Assembly (NCBI GenBank): GCA_036272325.1
Contig: DATAYY010000022.1
Location: 1 to 64,000 of the forward strand
DNA: 64,000 nucleotides
Origin: Schlegelella_A sp036272325
GTDB taxonomy: Bacteria > Pseudomonadota > Gammaproteobacteria > Burkholderiales > Burkholderiaceae_C
Reading direction: 5' to 3'
Part shown: positions 56,296 through 64,000 of the stretch, in pieces
Layout: each line of letters begins with the position of its first letter
Position numbering within the stretch: position 1 is the first letter of the stretch
Notes under the pieces: generated by a model
The model's input: the letters and a program-made list of their open reading frames with translations, nothing else
Databases searched by the model: none
What the model was told of the DNA's origin: nothing
Position numbers and translations under genes: made by a program

Positions 56296-57048
56296 TCAGG
56301 AGGACTTCGAGCGGGCCATGACCAGGGCGGGGTCGGCGCGGTATTGCTGCGGGAACATCACCTTCAGGTTGGCGATTTTGGGCAGGTCGAAGCGCGCGAT
56401 GTAGCCCGTGTCGGGGTGCAGCGTCAGGTAGTCCTGGTGGTACGCCTCGGCCGGATAGAACGCGACGAGCGGGACGACCTGGGTCACGATCTTCTTCGGG
56501 TAGACCTTGGCGGCGTCGAGCTGGGCGATGTAGCGCTCGGTCGTCTCCTTCTGCGCTGCGTCGGCGTAGAAGATCGCCGAGCGGTATTGGGTGCCGCTAT
56601 CGGGATCTTGGCGGTTGAGCTGCGTCGGGTCGTGCGCGACCGAGAAGAAGATCTGCAGCAGCGTGCCGTAGCTCACCTTCTTCGGGTCGTACGTGATCTT
56701 CACCGACTCGGCGTGGCCAGTCAGACCGCTGCCGACGAGCTCGTACATCGCCGTCTTCTCGGCGCCCCCGGAATAACCAGAGACTGCCTGGACGACGCCG
56801 TTCACGCGCTGGAAGACGCCCTGGATGCCCCAGAAGCAGCCGCCGGCAAAGACCGCAGTCTGGATGCCGCTTGCGCCGGTCGTCGTGTCGACCGCCGGCG
56901 GCGCGATCTTCACCGCCGCCTCGCCGGCCCGGCTCGCCATCGGCGCGACGCCGGCGAGGACGAGGGCGGCGAGCGTGGCGACGCTGGCGATGGTGGCGCA
57001 GAGGCCGGCGCGGCGAACCGGCGAGAAGGAAAAGAAGCGTCCGGTCAT
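56296..57048 (-). CDS. msrA: Exported peptide methionine sulfoxide reductase MsrA
   Basis: MsrA reduces methionine S-sulfoxide. The 250-residue protein has a signal peptide or anchor (about 15-45), the catalytic GGCFWGIQG (Cys near residue 72), and the GYSGG and YHQDYL signatures. No other Cys occurs in the mature part, so there is no resolving Cys within the chain. The ATG at 57048 gives the signal peptide and has GGAG upstream. It is probably periplasmic, for repair of oxidised envelope proteins. Confidence 0.93.
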   Translation of the reverse strand: MTGRFFSFSPVRRAGLCATIASVATLAALVLAGVAPMASRAGEAAVKIAPPAVDTTTGASGIQTAVFAGGCFWGIQGVFQRVNGVVQAVSGYSGGAEKTAMYELVGSGLTGHAESVKITYDPKKVSYGTLLQIFFSVAHDPTQLNRQDPDSGTQYRSAIFYADAAQKETTERYIAQLDAAKVYPKKIVTQVVPLVAFYPAEAYHQDYLTLHPDTGYIARFDLPKIANLKVMFPQQYRADPALVMARSKSS

Positions 57049-57144
57049 GGTCGTGACTCCGTCAAATGCTGCTGGGTCGGCGCCAGTGCGCGGATCATTA
57101 CAGAGTCGGCGTCCCTGTGCCGGCGGCCTCGCCAAGTCCTTTGC

Positions 57145-58515
57145 TTAGCTCGCGGCCGGCAACGCAGTGCCGAGGTAGGCGCCGTCTTCGTCGAGCGCTG
57201 CCTGCACGACATCGATCGGCACGGTGCGCAGCGCCTCGGACCGGCGCTGACCGAGCGTGGCGAGCGTCCCGGCCGCCTGGCCCATGACGAAGCAAGCGCC
57301 CGAGACGCGCGCCGCCGATTGGCCGTCGTGCGTCATCGACGCGCAACGGCCGGCGACGAGCAGGTTCCGCGGCGGCCGCGTGGCGCCGCCGACGCGCGGC
57401 AGCAGCATCCCGAGCGGCAGCTGGTTGAAGCCGCGCGACTCGGGGATCGGCGGCCAGCGCCACTCGACGTCACCGGCGACGTGCAGCTCGAGCGGCCAGC
57501 CGTTGACGCCGATCGTGTCGGCGAAGTCGGCACAGCCGACGATCTCGTCGCCGCTCAGCACGTGCTCGCCGATCAGCCGGCGCGTCTCGCGGATGCCAAG
57601 CTGCGGCGCGATCTCGAGCAGGTAGGCCTTCTCGAACCCGGGCACGCGGGTGCGCAGGAAGCGGAGGTAGTCGAGCACCTGGCGGCGACCTTCGACTTCA
57701 CCAAGGGAGAGCGACCGCGCGTCGGTGCCGTCGACCGCCGAGCCGTCGGCGTTCTTCAGCTGGGTGACGTTGACGCGCCACTCGCCGGCATGGCGCTGCG
57801 GCCGCACGATCGCGCCGCGGCGCGGGAAGCGGAACTCGCCGGCCGCCTCGGCCGCGTCCATGCGCGCCGGGATCGTCCGCCAGGCTTCGCCGGCAAGCGC
57901 ATCGTCGACGCCGCCAACGCGAAACATCAGGGTCGGAAAGAGCATCGCGCCGCCGTGCGCCATCGCTGCGCCGGCGAAGTGCGCGAGGTCGCCGTCGCCC
58001 GAGCAGTCGATGAAGGTGCGGCCACGGATCGCGAAGCGGCCCGACTTCGTCTCGACGAGGAGCACATCGACGTCGCCGTGTTCGCCGCGCACGACGTCGA
58101 CAGCACAAGCGTGGAACAAGACTTCGGCGCCGGCGCCGAGCAGCATCGCGTCGGCGGCGCACTTGAACGCCGCCGTGTCGTACGCCTGCGCATGGATCTT
58201 TCCGAAGACGACGTGCGGTGCACTCAGCCCGTCGAGCGCACGCAGCCGGTCGAGCAGCTCGTCGGCGACACCATGGACGACCTGCACGATCGCGCCGTGC
58301 ACGTTGGCGTGCAGGCCGCAGAAATTGGTGACGCCCGCGGCAGTGCCCATGCCGCCGAGAAAGCCGTAGCGCTCGACGAGGAGCGTACTTGCGCCGCGCC
58401 GCGCCGCGGCGGTTGCCGCCGCCAGCCCTGCCGGACCACCGCCGAGGACGACGACGTCGCGCTCGGCGAAGATCGGTGTCGAGCGCGCCCGCTCGGCGAT
58501 CGCCGGGGTGGCCAC
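57145..58515 (-). CDS. FAD-dependent oxidoreductase
   Basis: A 456-residue flavoprotein with the FAD-binding GGGPAGLAAATAAARRG near residue 25, GFLGGMGTAAGVTNFCG, and a C-terminal NLLVAGRCASMTHDGQSAARVSG region typical of the FAD_oxidored (PF12831) group. The substrate is unknown. It starts seven bases after the Bug-receptor stop, so the two form an operon, and the receptor's ligand may be related. Confidence 0.88.
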   Translation of the reverse strand: MATPAIAERARSTPIFAERDVVVLGGGPAGLAAATAAARRGASTLLVERYGFLGGMGTAAGVTNFCGLHANVHGAIVQVVHGVADELLDRLRALDGLSAPHVVFGKIHAQAYDTAAFKCAADAMLLGAGAEVLFHACAVDVVRGEHGDVDVLLVETKSGRFAIRGRTFIDCSGDGDLAHFAGAAMAHGGAMLFPTLMFRVGGVDDALAGEAWRTIPARMDAAEAAGEFRFPRRGAIVRPQRHAGEWRVNVTQLKNADGSAVDGTDARSLSLGEVEGRRQVLDYLRFLRTRVPGFEKAYLLEIAPQLGIRETRRLIGEHVLSGDEIVGCADFADTIGVNGWPLELHVAGDVEWRWPPIPESRGFNQLPLGMLLPRVGGATRPPRNLLVAGRCASMTHDGQSAARVSGACFVMGQAAGTLATLGQRRSEALRTVPIDVVQAALDEDGAYLGTALPAAS

Positions 58516-58522
58516 GGCCTGC

Positions 58523-59521
58523 TCAGTCGAGAGTGATGTTGTTCTTTTGGATGATCGGCCGCCAGCGCTCGATATCGGCGGCGAGAACGGCGCGCGCTTC
58601 GGCCGGCGTGTCGGCGACGACGTCCATGTACTGCAGCTTCAGCCGCTCGCGGACATCGGGCTCGGCCAGGATCTGGACCAGCTCGTCGTGGAGCTTGCGC
58701 ACGATCCCGTCCGGCGTCTTCGCGGGAACGACGAAGCCCATCCAGGCATCGGCCTGGATGTCCTTCAGGCCGCTTTCGGCGAGCGTCGGCAGCTCGGGCA
58801 GCGCGCCCGAGCGCTTGCCCGTGGCGACGGCGAGCGCCTTGAACTTGCCGGCCTTGACCTGCGGCATCACCGCAGCCGCGGGCAGGACCGCGATGTCGGC
58901 GTTGCCCGACAGCAGCGCAGTGACCGCCGGGCCCGAGCCAGCATAGGGGACGTGGACGACGCTGGTGCCGCTCTTCGTCGCCAGCGCTTCCATCGCCAGG
59001 TGCGAGATCGTGCCGGCGCCCATCGACGCGTAGTTGTACTTGCCCGGGTTCTTCTTCATCAGGGCGACGAGCTCGTCGGTGCTGTTGACGCCGAGCGTGC
59101 TCGGCACGACCAGGACGCTCGGCTGCGTCGCCGCGATGCTGACGAGCTCGAGGTCCTTCGCCGGGTCGTACGGCATCTTCTTGAACAGCAGCGCGTTGAC
59201 GCCGAGTGGGCCGGCGATGCTGACGCCGATCGTCTGCCCGTCGGGGGCTGCCTTGGCGATCGCGTCGGTGCCGAGGTTGCCCGCCGCGCCGGGTTTGTTG
59301 TCGACGATGATCGGCTGGCCGGTCCGCTGGGCAAGCTTGTCGCCGACGATGCGGGCGATGATGTCCGGGGTCGAGCCGGGGCCGTACGGGACGACGATAT
59401 GCACCGGGCCCTTCGGCCAGTTGGCGGCGGGTGCCGATTGCGCGGCTGCGCCGATCGCGCCGGTGGCGACGGCGAGCGCCAGCGCGGTGCGCGCGCAGGT
59501 CAGTAAAGCGTTGCGAATCAT
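58523..59521 (-). CDS. Tripartite tricarboxylate transporter-type substrate-binding protein (Bug)
   Basis: A 332-residue periplasmic receptor with a signal peptide (about 1-30) and the Bug-family sequence WPKGPVHIVVPYGPGSTPDIIAR, IIVDNKPGAAGNLGTD and HVPYAGSGPAVTALLSG. Such orphan TctC-like receptors are greatly expanded in betaproteobacteria; the ligand is often a small carboxylate. No TctA/TctB membrane partner is in the window. GAGG lies upstream of the ATG. Confidence 0.95.
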   Translation of the reverse strand: MIRNALLTCARTALALAVATGAIGAAAQSAPAANWPKGPVHIVVPYGPGSTPDIIARIVGDKLAQRTGQPIIVDNKPGAAGNLGTDAIAKAAPDGQTIGVSIAGPLGVNALLFKKMPYDPAKDLELVSIAATQPSVLVVPSTLGVNSTDELVALMKKNPGKYNYASMGAGTISHLAMEALATKSGTSVVHVPYAGSGPAVTALLSGNADIAVLPAAAVMPQVKAGKFKALAVATGKRSGALPELPTLAESGLKDIQADAWMGFVVPAKTPDGIVRKLHDELVQILAEPDVRERLKLQYMDVVADTPAEARAVLAADIERWRPIIQKNNITLD

Positions 59522-59587
59522 CGTCCCGGTCCTCTTCGAAGGTTAGGATTCTGGCCGCGTTTCGCCTGCCATCGGATTCCCGCGACC

Positions 59588-60520
59588 ATGACTTCCAAGC
59601 CTGCCGCCGCCGTCGCCGCCACCGGCCAGATGCACGACCTCTCGCACCTCGCGCCGCGCGACAAGGCCGAGATCCTGGCTCAGGCGCTGCCGTATATCCG
59701 GCGCTTTCACGGCAAGACGATCGTCATCAAGTACGGCGGCAACGCCATGACCGACGCCGGCCTGCAGCAGGACTTCGCCGAAGACGTCGTGCTGCTGAAG
59801 CTGGTCGGCATGAACCCGGTCGTCGTCCACGGCGGCGGGCCGCAGATCGAGGAAGCGCTCGCCAAGATCGGCAAGAAGGGCACCTTCATCCAGGGCATGC
59901 GCGTCACCGACGACGAGACGATGGAGGTCGTCGAGTGGGTGCTCGCCGGCCAGGTCCAGCAGGACATCGTCGGCCTGATCAACGTCGCCGGCGGCAAGGC
60001 GGTCGGCCTCACCGGCCGCGACGGCGGGCTGATCCGTGCCAAGAAGCTGCGCATGCTCGACCTCCAGGACCCGAGCAAGGAGCACGACGTCGGCCTGGTC
60101 GGCGAAATCGAGTCGATCGACCCGAGCGTCGTCCGCGCGCTCCAGGAGGACCAGTTCATTCCGGTCGTCTCGCCGCTCGGCTTCGGCGCCGACAACGAGA
60201 ACTACAACATCAACGCCGACGTCGTCGCCGGCAAGCTCGCCGAGGTCCTGAAGGCCGAAAAGCTGATGATGCTGACCAACACGCCGGGCGTGCTCGACAA
60301 GGCCGGCAAGCTCCTGACCGATCTGTCAGCGCGCGAGATCGACGAGCTGTTCGCCGACGGCACGATCTCGGGCGGCATGCTGCCGAAGATCCAGTCAGCG
60401 CTCGATGCGGCGAAGAACGGCGTCAACACGGTGCACATCATCGACGGTCGCGTGCCGCATGCGATGCTGCTCGAAGTGCTCACCGAGCAGGCGTACGGAA
60501 CGATGATCCGCTCGCGCTAA
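59588..60520 (+). CDS. argB: Acetylglutamate kinase
   Basis: ArgB phosphorylates N-acetylglutamate in arginine synthesis. The 310-residue protein has the kinase-family KYGGNAMTD near residue 49, VVHGGGPQI, and GKLAEVLKAEKLMMLTNTPGVL; length and the N-terminal extension fit the arginine-sensitive class found in many proteobacteria. It is followed after two bases by the nucleotidase and slmA, a conserved betaproteobacterial order. Confidence 0.97.
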   Translation: MTSKPAAAVAATGQMHDLSHLAPRDKAEILAQALPYIRRFHGKTIVIKYGGNAMTDAGLQQDFAEDVVLLKLVGMNPVVVHGGGPQIEEALAKIGKKGTFIQGMRVTDDETMEVVEWVLAGQVQQDIVGLINVAGGKAVGLTGRDGGLIRAKKLRMLDLQDPSKEHDVGLVGEIESIDPSVVRALQEDQFIPVVSPLGFGADNENYNINADVVAGKLAEVLKAEKLMMLTNTPGVLDKAGKLLTDLSAREIDELFADGTISGGMLPKIQSALDAAKNGVNTVHIIDGRVPHAMLLEVLTEQAYGTMIRSR

Positions 60521-60522
60521 CA

Positions 60523-61323
60523 GTGGACGCCAGAGGCGTCGGCCGCTGCCGCTTGGCGGGAGGGGAGCGCAGCGGGGCGCGGGCAACCGGGGACGGAGTC
60601 GGACAACCGCACGCGGCTCGCCGCGTGTGGTTGTTCGACCTCGACAACACATTGCACGACGCGTCGCACGCCGCGTTCGGCGAGCTGCACGCCGCCATGG
60701 CCGACTACGTTGCCGCGCACCTCGGCGTCGACGCCGTCGAAGCCGGCCAACTCCGCGAGCGCTACTGGCTGCACTACGGCGCGACCTTGCTCGGCCTGGT
60801 CCGCCACCACGGCGTTCGTGCGGCGCACTTCCTCGCCGAGACGCATCGCCTGCCCGGCCTCGAGGCGCGCCTGCGGACGAGCGCGCACGATCGCTCGGCG
60901 CTGGCGCGCCTGCGCGGCCGCAAGTTCATCGTCACCAACGCGCCGCGCGCCTACGCGATGCGCGTCCTCACGACCTTGCGCCTGCTGCGCCATGTCGACG
61001 GCGTCATCACGATCGAGGACATGGCGATGTTCGGAGCGCTCCGGCCCAAGCCCGACGTGCGCATGCTGCGCCGGATCGCGGCGCGCCTGAGGGTGCCGCC
61101 GAGCCGCTGCGTCCTGGTCGAGGACACGCTCGCCCATCTGAAGGCGGCGCGCGCGGTCGGCATGCGCACCGTCTGGATGCAGCGCTATCTCGGCGGACGC
61201 TTTCGCGGTACCCGTCGCGATCCCGCCAACGCGGGCGCGCGATCGCCGACGCGCCGCGCGTGCCCGAACCCGCTCTACCTCTATGCCAAAATCGGCGCGC
61301 TCCGGCACCTGGCACGTTTCTGA
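60523..61323 (+). CDS. Pyrimidine 5'-nucleotidase, HAD family
   Basis: A HAD phosphatase with motif I WLFDLDNTLHDASHAAF, FIVTNAPRAYAMRVL (motif II) and PKPDVRMLRR with VLVEDTLAHLKAAR (motifs III and IV), matching pyrimidine nucleotidases of the SDT1/PPM type. The start is uncertain: GTG at 60523 gives 266 residues with a low-complexity N-terminus, while GTG at 60625 would start at the HAD domain (232 residues). Its stop overlaps slmA by one base. Confidence 0.85.
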   Translation: MDARGVGRCRLAGGERSGARATGDGVGQPHAARRVWLFDLDNTLHDASHAAFGELHAAMADYVAAHLGVDAVEAGQLRERYWLHYGATLLGLVRHHGVRAAHFLAETHRLPGLEARLRTSAHDRSALARLRGRKFIVTNAPRAYAMRVLTTLRLLRHVDGVITIEDMAMFGALRPKPDVRMLRRIAARLRVPPSRCVLVEDTLAHLKAARAVGMRTVWMQRYLGGRFRGTRRDPANAGARSPTRRACPNPLYLYAKIGALRHLARF

Positions 61324-62039
61324 TGACGCCTTCCTCCGACCTGCCTGCCGGCACCACCGGCGACGCCGAGGAAGACGTGAGCGCCGGCCCGGCGTCGCTT
61401 CCCGATGAGGCGATCGTTCCCGGTGCCGCGCGCGCGGCCGCGCCGGCGCTGCCCGCGCGCAAGCGCCCGCGCCCCGGCGAGCGCCGGGTCCAGATCCTCG
61501 AGACGCTGGCGACGATGCTGCAGGAGCCCGGCGCCGAGCGCGTCACGACGGCGGCGCTCGCGGCCAAGCTCGACGTCTCGGAAGCGGCGCTCTACCGCCA
61601 CTTCGCGAGCAAGGCGCAGATGTTCGAGGGACTGATCGAGTTCATCGAGCAAAGCGTCTTCACGCTCGTCAACCAGATCGTCGAGCGCGAGTCCGATCCC
61701 GGCACGCAGGTCCAGCGCGTCCTTGCTGTCCTGCTCCAGTTCGGCGAGAAGAATCCCGGCATGACGCGCGTCATGGTCGGCGACGCGCTGGTGTTCGAGA
61801 ACGACCGCCTGACGGCGCGGATGAACCAGTTCTTCGAGCGGATCGAATCGCAGCTGCGCCAGAGTCTGCGCCTGCACGCCGAGGGCAAGGCCTCGACGAC
61901 GCCGACGGTCGACGCCAACGCGCAGGCGTCGGTGCTGACCGCGTTCGCGATCGGACGCCTGCAGCGGTTCGCGCGTTCGGGGTTTCGCAAGAGCCCGACC
62001 GAGCATCTCGACGTCGCGCTGCGCCTGTTCGCGGCGTGA
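61323..62039 (+). CDS. slmA: Nucleoid occlusion factor SlmA
   Basis: SlmA is a TetR-family DNA-binding protein that blocks Z-ring assembly over the chromosome. The 238-residue protein has a Pro/Ala-rich N-terminal extension of about 45 residues, the HTH region (RVTTAALAAKLDVSEAALYRHFASKAQMF, near 75-103, given here in parts: VTTAALAAKLDVSEAAL) and a C-terminal regulatory domain. The ATG at 61323 overlaps the preceding stop (TGATG). With zapD at 2.5 kb it is one of two division regulators here. Confidence 0.94.
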   Translation: MTPSSDLPAGTTGDAEEDVSAGPASLPDEAIVPGAARAAAPALPARKRPRPGERRVQILETLATMLQEPGAERVTTAALAAKLDVSEAALYRHFASKAQMFEGLIEFIEQSVFTLVNQIVERESDPGTQVQRVLAVLLQFGEKNPGMTRVMVGDALVFENDRLTARMNQFFERIESQLRQSLRLHAEGKASTTPTVDANAQASVLTAFAIGRLQRFARSGFRKSPTEHLDVALRLFAA

Positions 62040-62055
62040 GCGGCGGAGGGTGCGC

Positions 62056-62745
62056 GTGACGACGACGATTGCCGCGGGCGGTCGCCCGCTCACCTTGCTG
62101 CCCGAAAAGGCGGCGTTCCTCGCCGGCAGCCGGACGCTTCTGGTCGCCGACGCGCACCTCGGCAAGGCGGTGACCTTTCGCGCCCTCGGCGTTCCCGTGC
62201 CGCACGGCACGACGACGGAGACGCTCGAGCTGCTGTCGCTGCTGGTCGGGAGGTGGCGCGCGCGCCGCATCGTCTTCCTCGGCGATTTTCTCCATTCGGC
62301 ACACGCGCACGCGCCGGCGACGCTCGGTGCGCTCGCGCGCTGGCGCCGCGCGCACGCGGCGCTCGAGCTCGTCCTCGTGCGCGGCAATCACGACCACCGC
62401 GCCGGCGATCCGCCGTTATCGCTCGGCATGCGCGTCGTCGACGAGCCGTTCGAGGCCGAAGGCTTCGCGCTCTGCCACCATCCGCGTCCGCGCCGCGGCG
62501 CCTACGTCCTCGCCGGCCATCTCCATCCCTGCGTCGGCATCGGCGGCCGCGCGTTCGACCACCTGCGCCTGCCGTGCTTCTGGCTCGGCGATGAGGTCGG
62601 CGTGCTGCCCGCGTTCGGCGCTTTCACCGGCATGCATCCGATCCGCGCCGGCGCGAGCGATCGCGTCTTTCCGATCGCCGACGGCGCGGTCGCGGCGCTG
62701 CCGGGCCGCGAGCGCGGCACGGCGGGCGACCGGCGCGCCGCCTAG
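62056..62745 (+). CDS. pdeM: Ligase-associated DNA damage response phosphoesterase PdeM
   Basis: A 229-residue calcineurin-type phosphoesterase with DAHLGKAVTFR, FLGDFLHS, VRGNHDHRAG and LAGHLHP metal-binding motifs; this arrangement matches PdeM proteins, which elsewhere cluster with lhr and ATP-dependent ligase genes. GTG at 62056 is preferred because GGAGGG ends five bases before it; GTG at 62050 overlaps that site. Here it stands apart from any ligase gene, after slmA. Nuclease substrate is inferred from family. Confidence 0.88.
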   Translation: MTTTIAAGGRPLTLLPEKAAFLAGSRTLLVADAHLGKAVTFRALGVPVPHGTTTETLELLSLLVGRWRARRIVFLGDFLHSAHAHAPATLGALARWRRAHAALELVLVRGNHDHRAGDPPLSLGMRVVDEPFEAEGFALCHHPRPRRGAYVLAGHLHPCVGIGGRAFDHLRLPCFWLGDEVGVLPAFGAFTGMHPIRAGASDRVFPIADGAVAALPGRERGTAGDRRAA

Positions 62746-62751
62746 TCCGCG

Positions 62752-63624
62752 ATGGCATTCGACTCCGCTTTGCTGCTGCAGCTGATCGCCCGTGCCGAGG
62801 CGCTCGTCGGCCGCCTCGAGGCGGTGCTGCCGCATCCGCTCGCGCCGCCCGACTGGAACGCGTCGATCGCGTATCGCTACCGCCGCCGCGGCGGCGGCCG
62901 GCTCGACCCGGTCCGCCACGTGGCGACGATCCGGCTCGCGTCGCTGGTCGAGGTCGACGTGCAGAAGGAAAAGCTGGTCAGGAACACCGAGCAGTTCGTC
63001 GCCGGCAAGGGCGCGAACAACGTGCTGCTGACCGGTTCGCGCGGCACCGGCAAGAGCTCGCTCATCAAGGCTTGCCTGAACGAGTTCGCGGCGCAGGGGT
63101 TGCGCCTGATCGAGGTCGACAAGACCGATCTCGTCGACTTGCCGGACATCGTCGACCTCGTCGCTGAGCGGCCAGAACGTTTCATCGTCTTCTGCGACGA
63201 CCTCAGCTTCGACGAAGGCGAGCCGGGCTACAAGGCGCTGAAGTCGATCCTCGACGGCTCGATCTCGGAAAGCTCGGAAAACGTGCTGATCTACGCGACG
63301 AGCAACCGCCGCCACCTGCTTCCCGAATACATGAAGGAGAACCTCAGCTATCGCCACACCGAGGACGGCGAGGTTCATCCGGGCGAGGTCGTCGAGGAGA
63401 AGATCTCGCTCTCCGAGCGCTTTGGCCTGTGGGTGAGCTTCTATCCGTTCACGCAGGACGAGTACCTCGCGATCGTTGGCCAGTGGTTGCGGGGCTATGG
63501 CGTCGGCGCCGCACAGATCGCCGCGGCCCGCCAGGAGTCGCTCGTCTGGGCGCTCGAGCGCGGCTCGCGCTCGGGGCGCGTCGCCTACCAGTTCGCCAGG
63601 GACTACGCGGGGCGGCACGCTTGA
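62752..63624 (+). CDS. DUF815 ATP-binding protein (AAA-like)
   Basis: A 290-residue P-loop protein with Walker A LLTGSRGTGKSSLIKA (near residue 93) and Walker B-like RFIVFCDDLSFDEGE. This DUF815 pattern resembles DnaA/AAA clades, but its role is not known. It follows pdeM by six bases and overlaps the MutT start by four, forming a pdeM-DUF815-mutT run. Confidence 0.9.
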   Translation: MAFDSALLLQLIARAEALVGRLEAVLPHPLAPPDWNASIAYRYRRRGGGRLDPVRHVATIRLASLVEVDVQKEKLVRNTEQFVAGKGANNVLLTGSRGTGKSSLIKACLNEFAAQGLRLIEVDKTDLVDLPDIVDLVAERPERFIVFCDDLSFDEGEPGYKALKSILDGSISESSENVLIYATSNRRHLLPEYMKENLSYRHTEDGEVHPGEVVEEKISLSERFGLWVSFYPFTQDEYLAIVGQWLRGYGVGAAQIAAARQESLVWALERGSRSGRVAYQFARDYAGRHA

Positions 63625-64000
63625 GCGACGCCGGCCGACGGGCGGCCGAGATCGTCGACGTCGCGGTCGGCGTGCTGATCGACGCCGACCGGCGCTTCCT
63701 CCTCACCTCGCGTCCGGCCGGCAAGGTCTACGCCGGCTGGTGGGAGTTCCCGGGCGGCAAGCTCGAGCGCGGCGAATCGGTCGTGGCCGCGCTCGCACGC
63801 GAGCTCCACGAGGAGCTCGGCATCGACCTCGTCGACGCCCGGCCCTGGAACACGACCCGCGTCGACTACGCCCATGCCCGCGTTCGTCTCCACTTCTGCA
63901 AGGTCCTCGCGTGGCGCGGCACGTTCGAGATGCGTGAAGGCCAGGCGATGGCGTGGCAGTCGCTGCCGGTGACGGTCGCGCCGGTGTTGCCGGGAACGCT
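63621..64000 (+). CDS. mutT: 8-oxo-dGTP diphosphatase MutT, Nudix family (3' end outside window)
   Basis: The first 126 residues of a MutT-type protein, starting with TTG at 63621 that overlaps the DUF815 stop (TTGA). The sequence VAVGVLIDADRRFLLTSRP and the Nudix box GGKLERGESVVAALARELHEELG (near 47-69, given in parts: GGKLERGESVV, ARELHEELG) are clear. It would clear oxidised nucleotides. The gene runs off the right edge. A related Nudix protein, RppH, is at 12 kb. Confidence 0.92.
   Translation, partial: MSDAGRRAAEIVDVAVGVLIDADRRFLLTSRPAGKVYAGWWEFPGGKLERGESVVAALARELHEELGIDLVDARPWNTTRVDYAHARVRLHFCKVLAWRGTFEMREGQAMAWQSLPVTVAPVLPGT

Noticed and set aside
54730..58536. A 1268-codon forward open frame spanning several genes.
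   Set aside because: It is a shadow of the fatty acyl-CoA reductase and of the genes opposite; its composition is Arg/Pro/Asp-rich without domains. Long open frames are expected in the wrong phase at this GC content.

Overview
The window is a very GC-rich, densely coded stretch of a bacterial chromosome. Its gene content and order are those of a betaproteobacterium, most likely of the Burkholderiales. The assignment is an inference from gene families and synteny: yacG-zapD-coaE-pilDCB, ftsY/ffh-ccsA-pilSR-ampD-nrdAB, accBC-prmA, ribonuclease-tonB-aroE-mtgA, dusB-fis-purH, argB-nucleotidase-slmA, and an orphan Bug-type solute receptor. No rRNA, CRISPR array, transposase, integrase, prophage gene or recognisable replication origin was seen. 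Neighbouring genes mostly overlap by 1-4 bases and no gap without a gene exceeds 300 bases.

Layout: 1-1077 groEL (cut by the window edge) and groES, with a CIRCE operator and heat-shock-type promoter. 1135-7308 a HAD hydrolase, then yacG, zapD, coaE and the type IV pilus genes pilD, pilC and pilB. 7461-12673 tRNA-Pro, ispB, divergent rplU-rpmA-(membrane protein)-obgE-proB, and rppH. 12811-16823 proS, a lytic transglycosylase, ubiX, grxD and a small outer-membrane-like protein. 17005-22490 prmC, prfA, hemA, a divergent membrane protein, miaB, an exported protein and an elongator-type tRNA-Met(CAT). 22597-26105 ftsY, a DUF2726 protein and ffh. 26142-31196 a CcsA-like protein, a PP0621-like protein, pilS, pilR and ampD. 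31280-36476 an NrdR-type control region, nrdA, nrdB and a Lys/Ala-repeat histone H1-like protein. 36565-43905 a coiled-coil membrane protein, a PfkB kinase, a DUF3426 zinc-ribbon protein, prmA, accC, accB, a TlpA-like thioredoxin, an unrecognised protein and mtgA. 43902-52842 aroE, tonB, an RNB ribonuclease, ruvC, a CdsA paralogue, an acyltransferase, purH, fis and dusB. 52948-64000 a YqaA/DedA-type protein, a phasin, a two-domain fatty acyl-CoA reductase, exported msrA, an FAD oxidoreductase with a Bug receptor, argB, a pyrimidine nucleotidase, slmA, pdeM, a DUF815 ATPase and mutT (cut by the edge).

How the genes work together: most are core functions. These are protein folding and targeting, translation and its quality control, type IV pilus assembly with its PilSR regulator, deoxynucleotide supply, fatty acid initiation, peptidoglycan synthesis and turnover, and division control (ZapD, SlmA). 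The most distinctive accessory pair is a phasin divergent from a two-domain fatty acyl-CoA reductase of the Marinobacter type, which points to carbon or wax-type storage metabolism. The most unusual regulatory observation is that several first genes lacking a Shine-Dalgarno have a -10-like hexamer ending only 6-7 bases before the start codon, as expected for leaderless mRNAs. I found no convincing wholly new multi-gene system.
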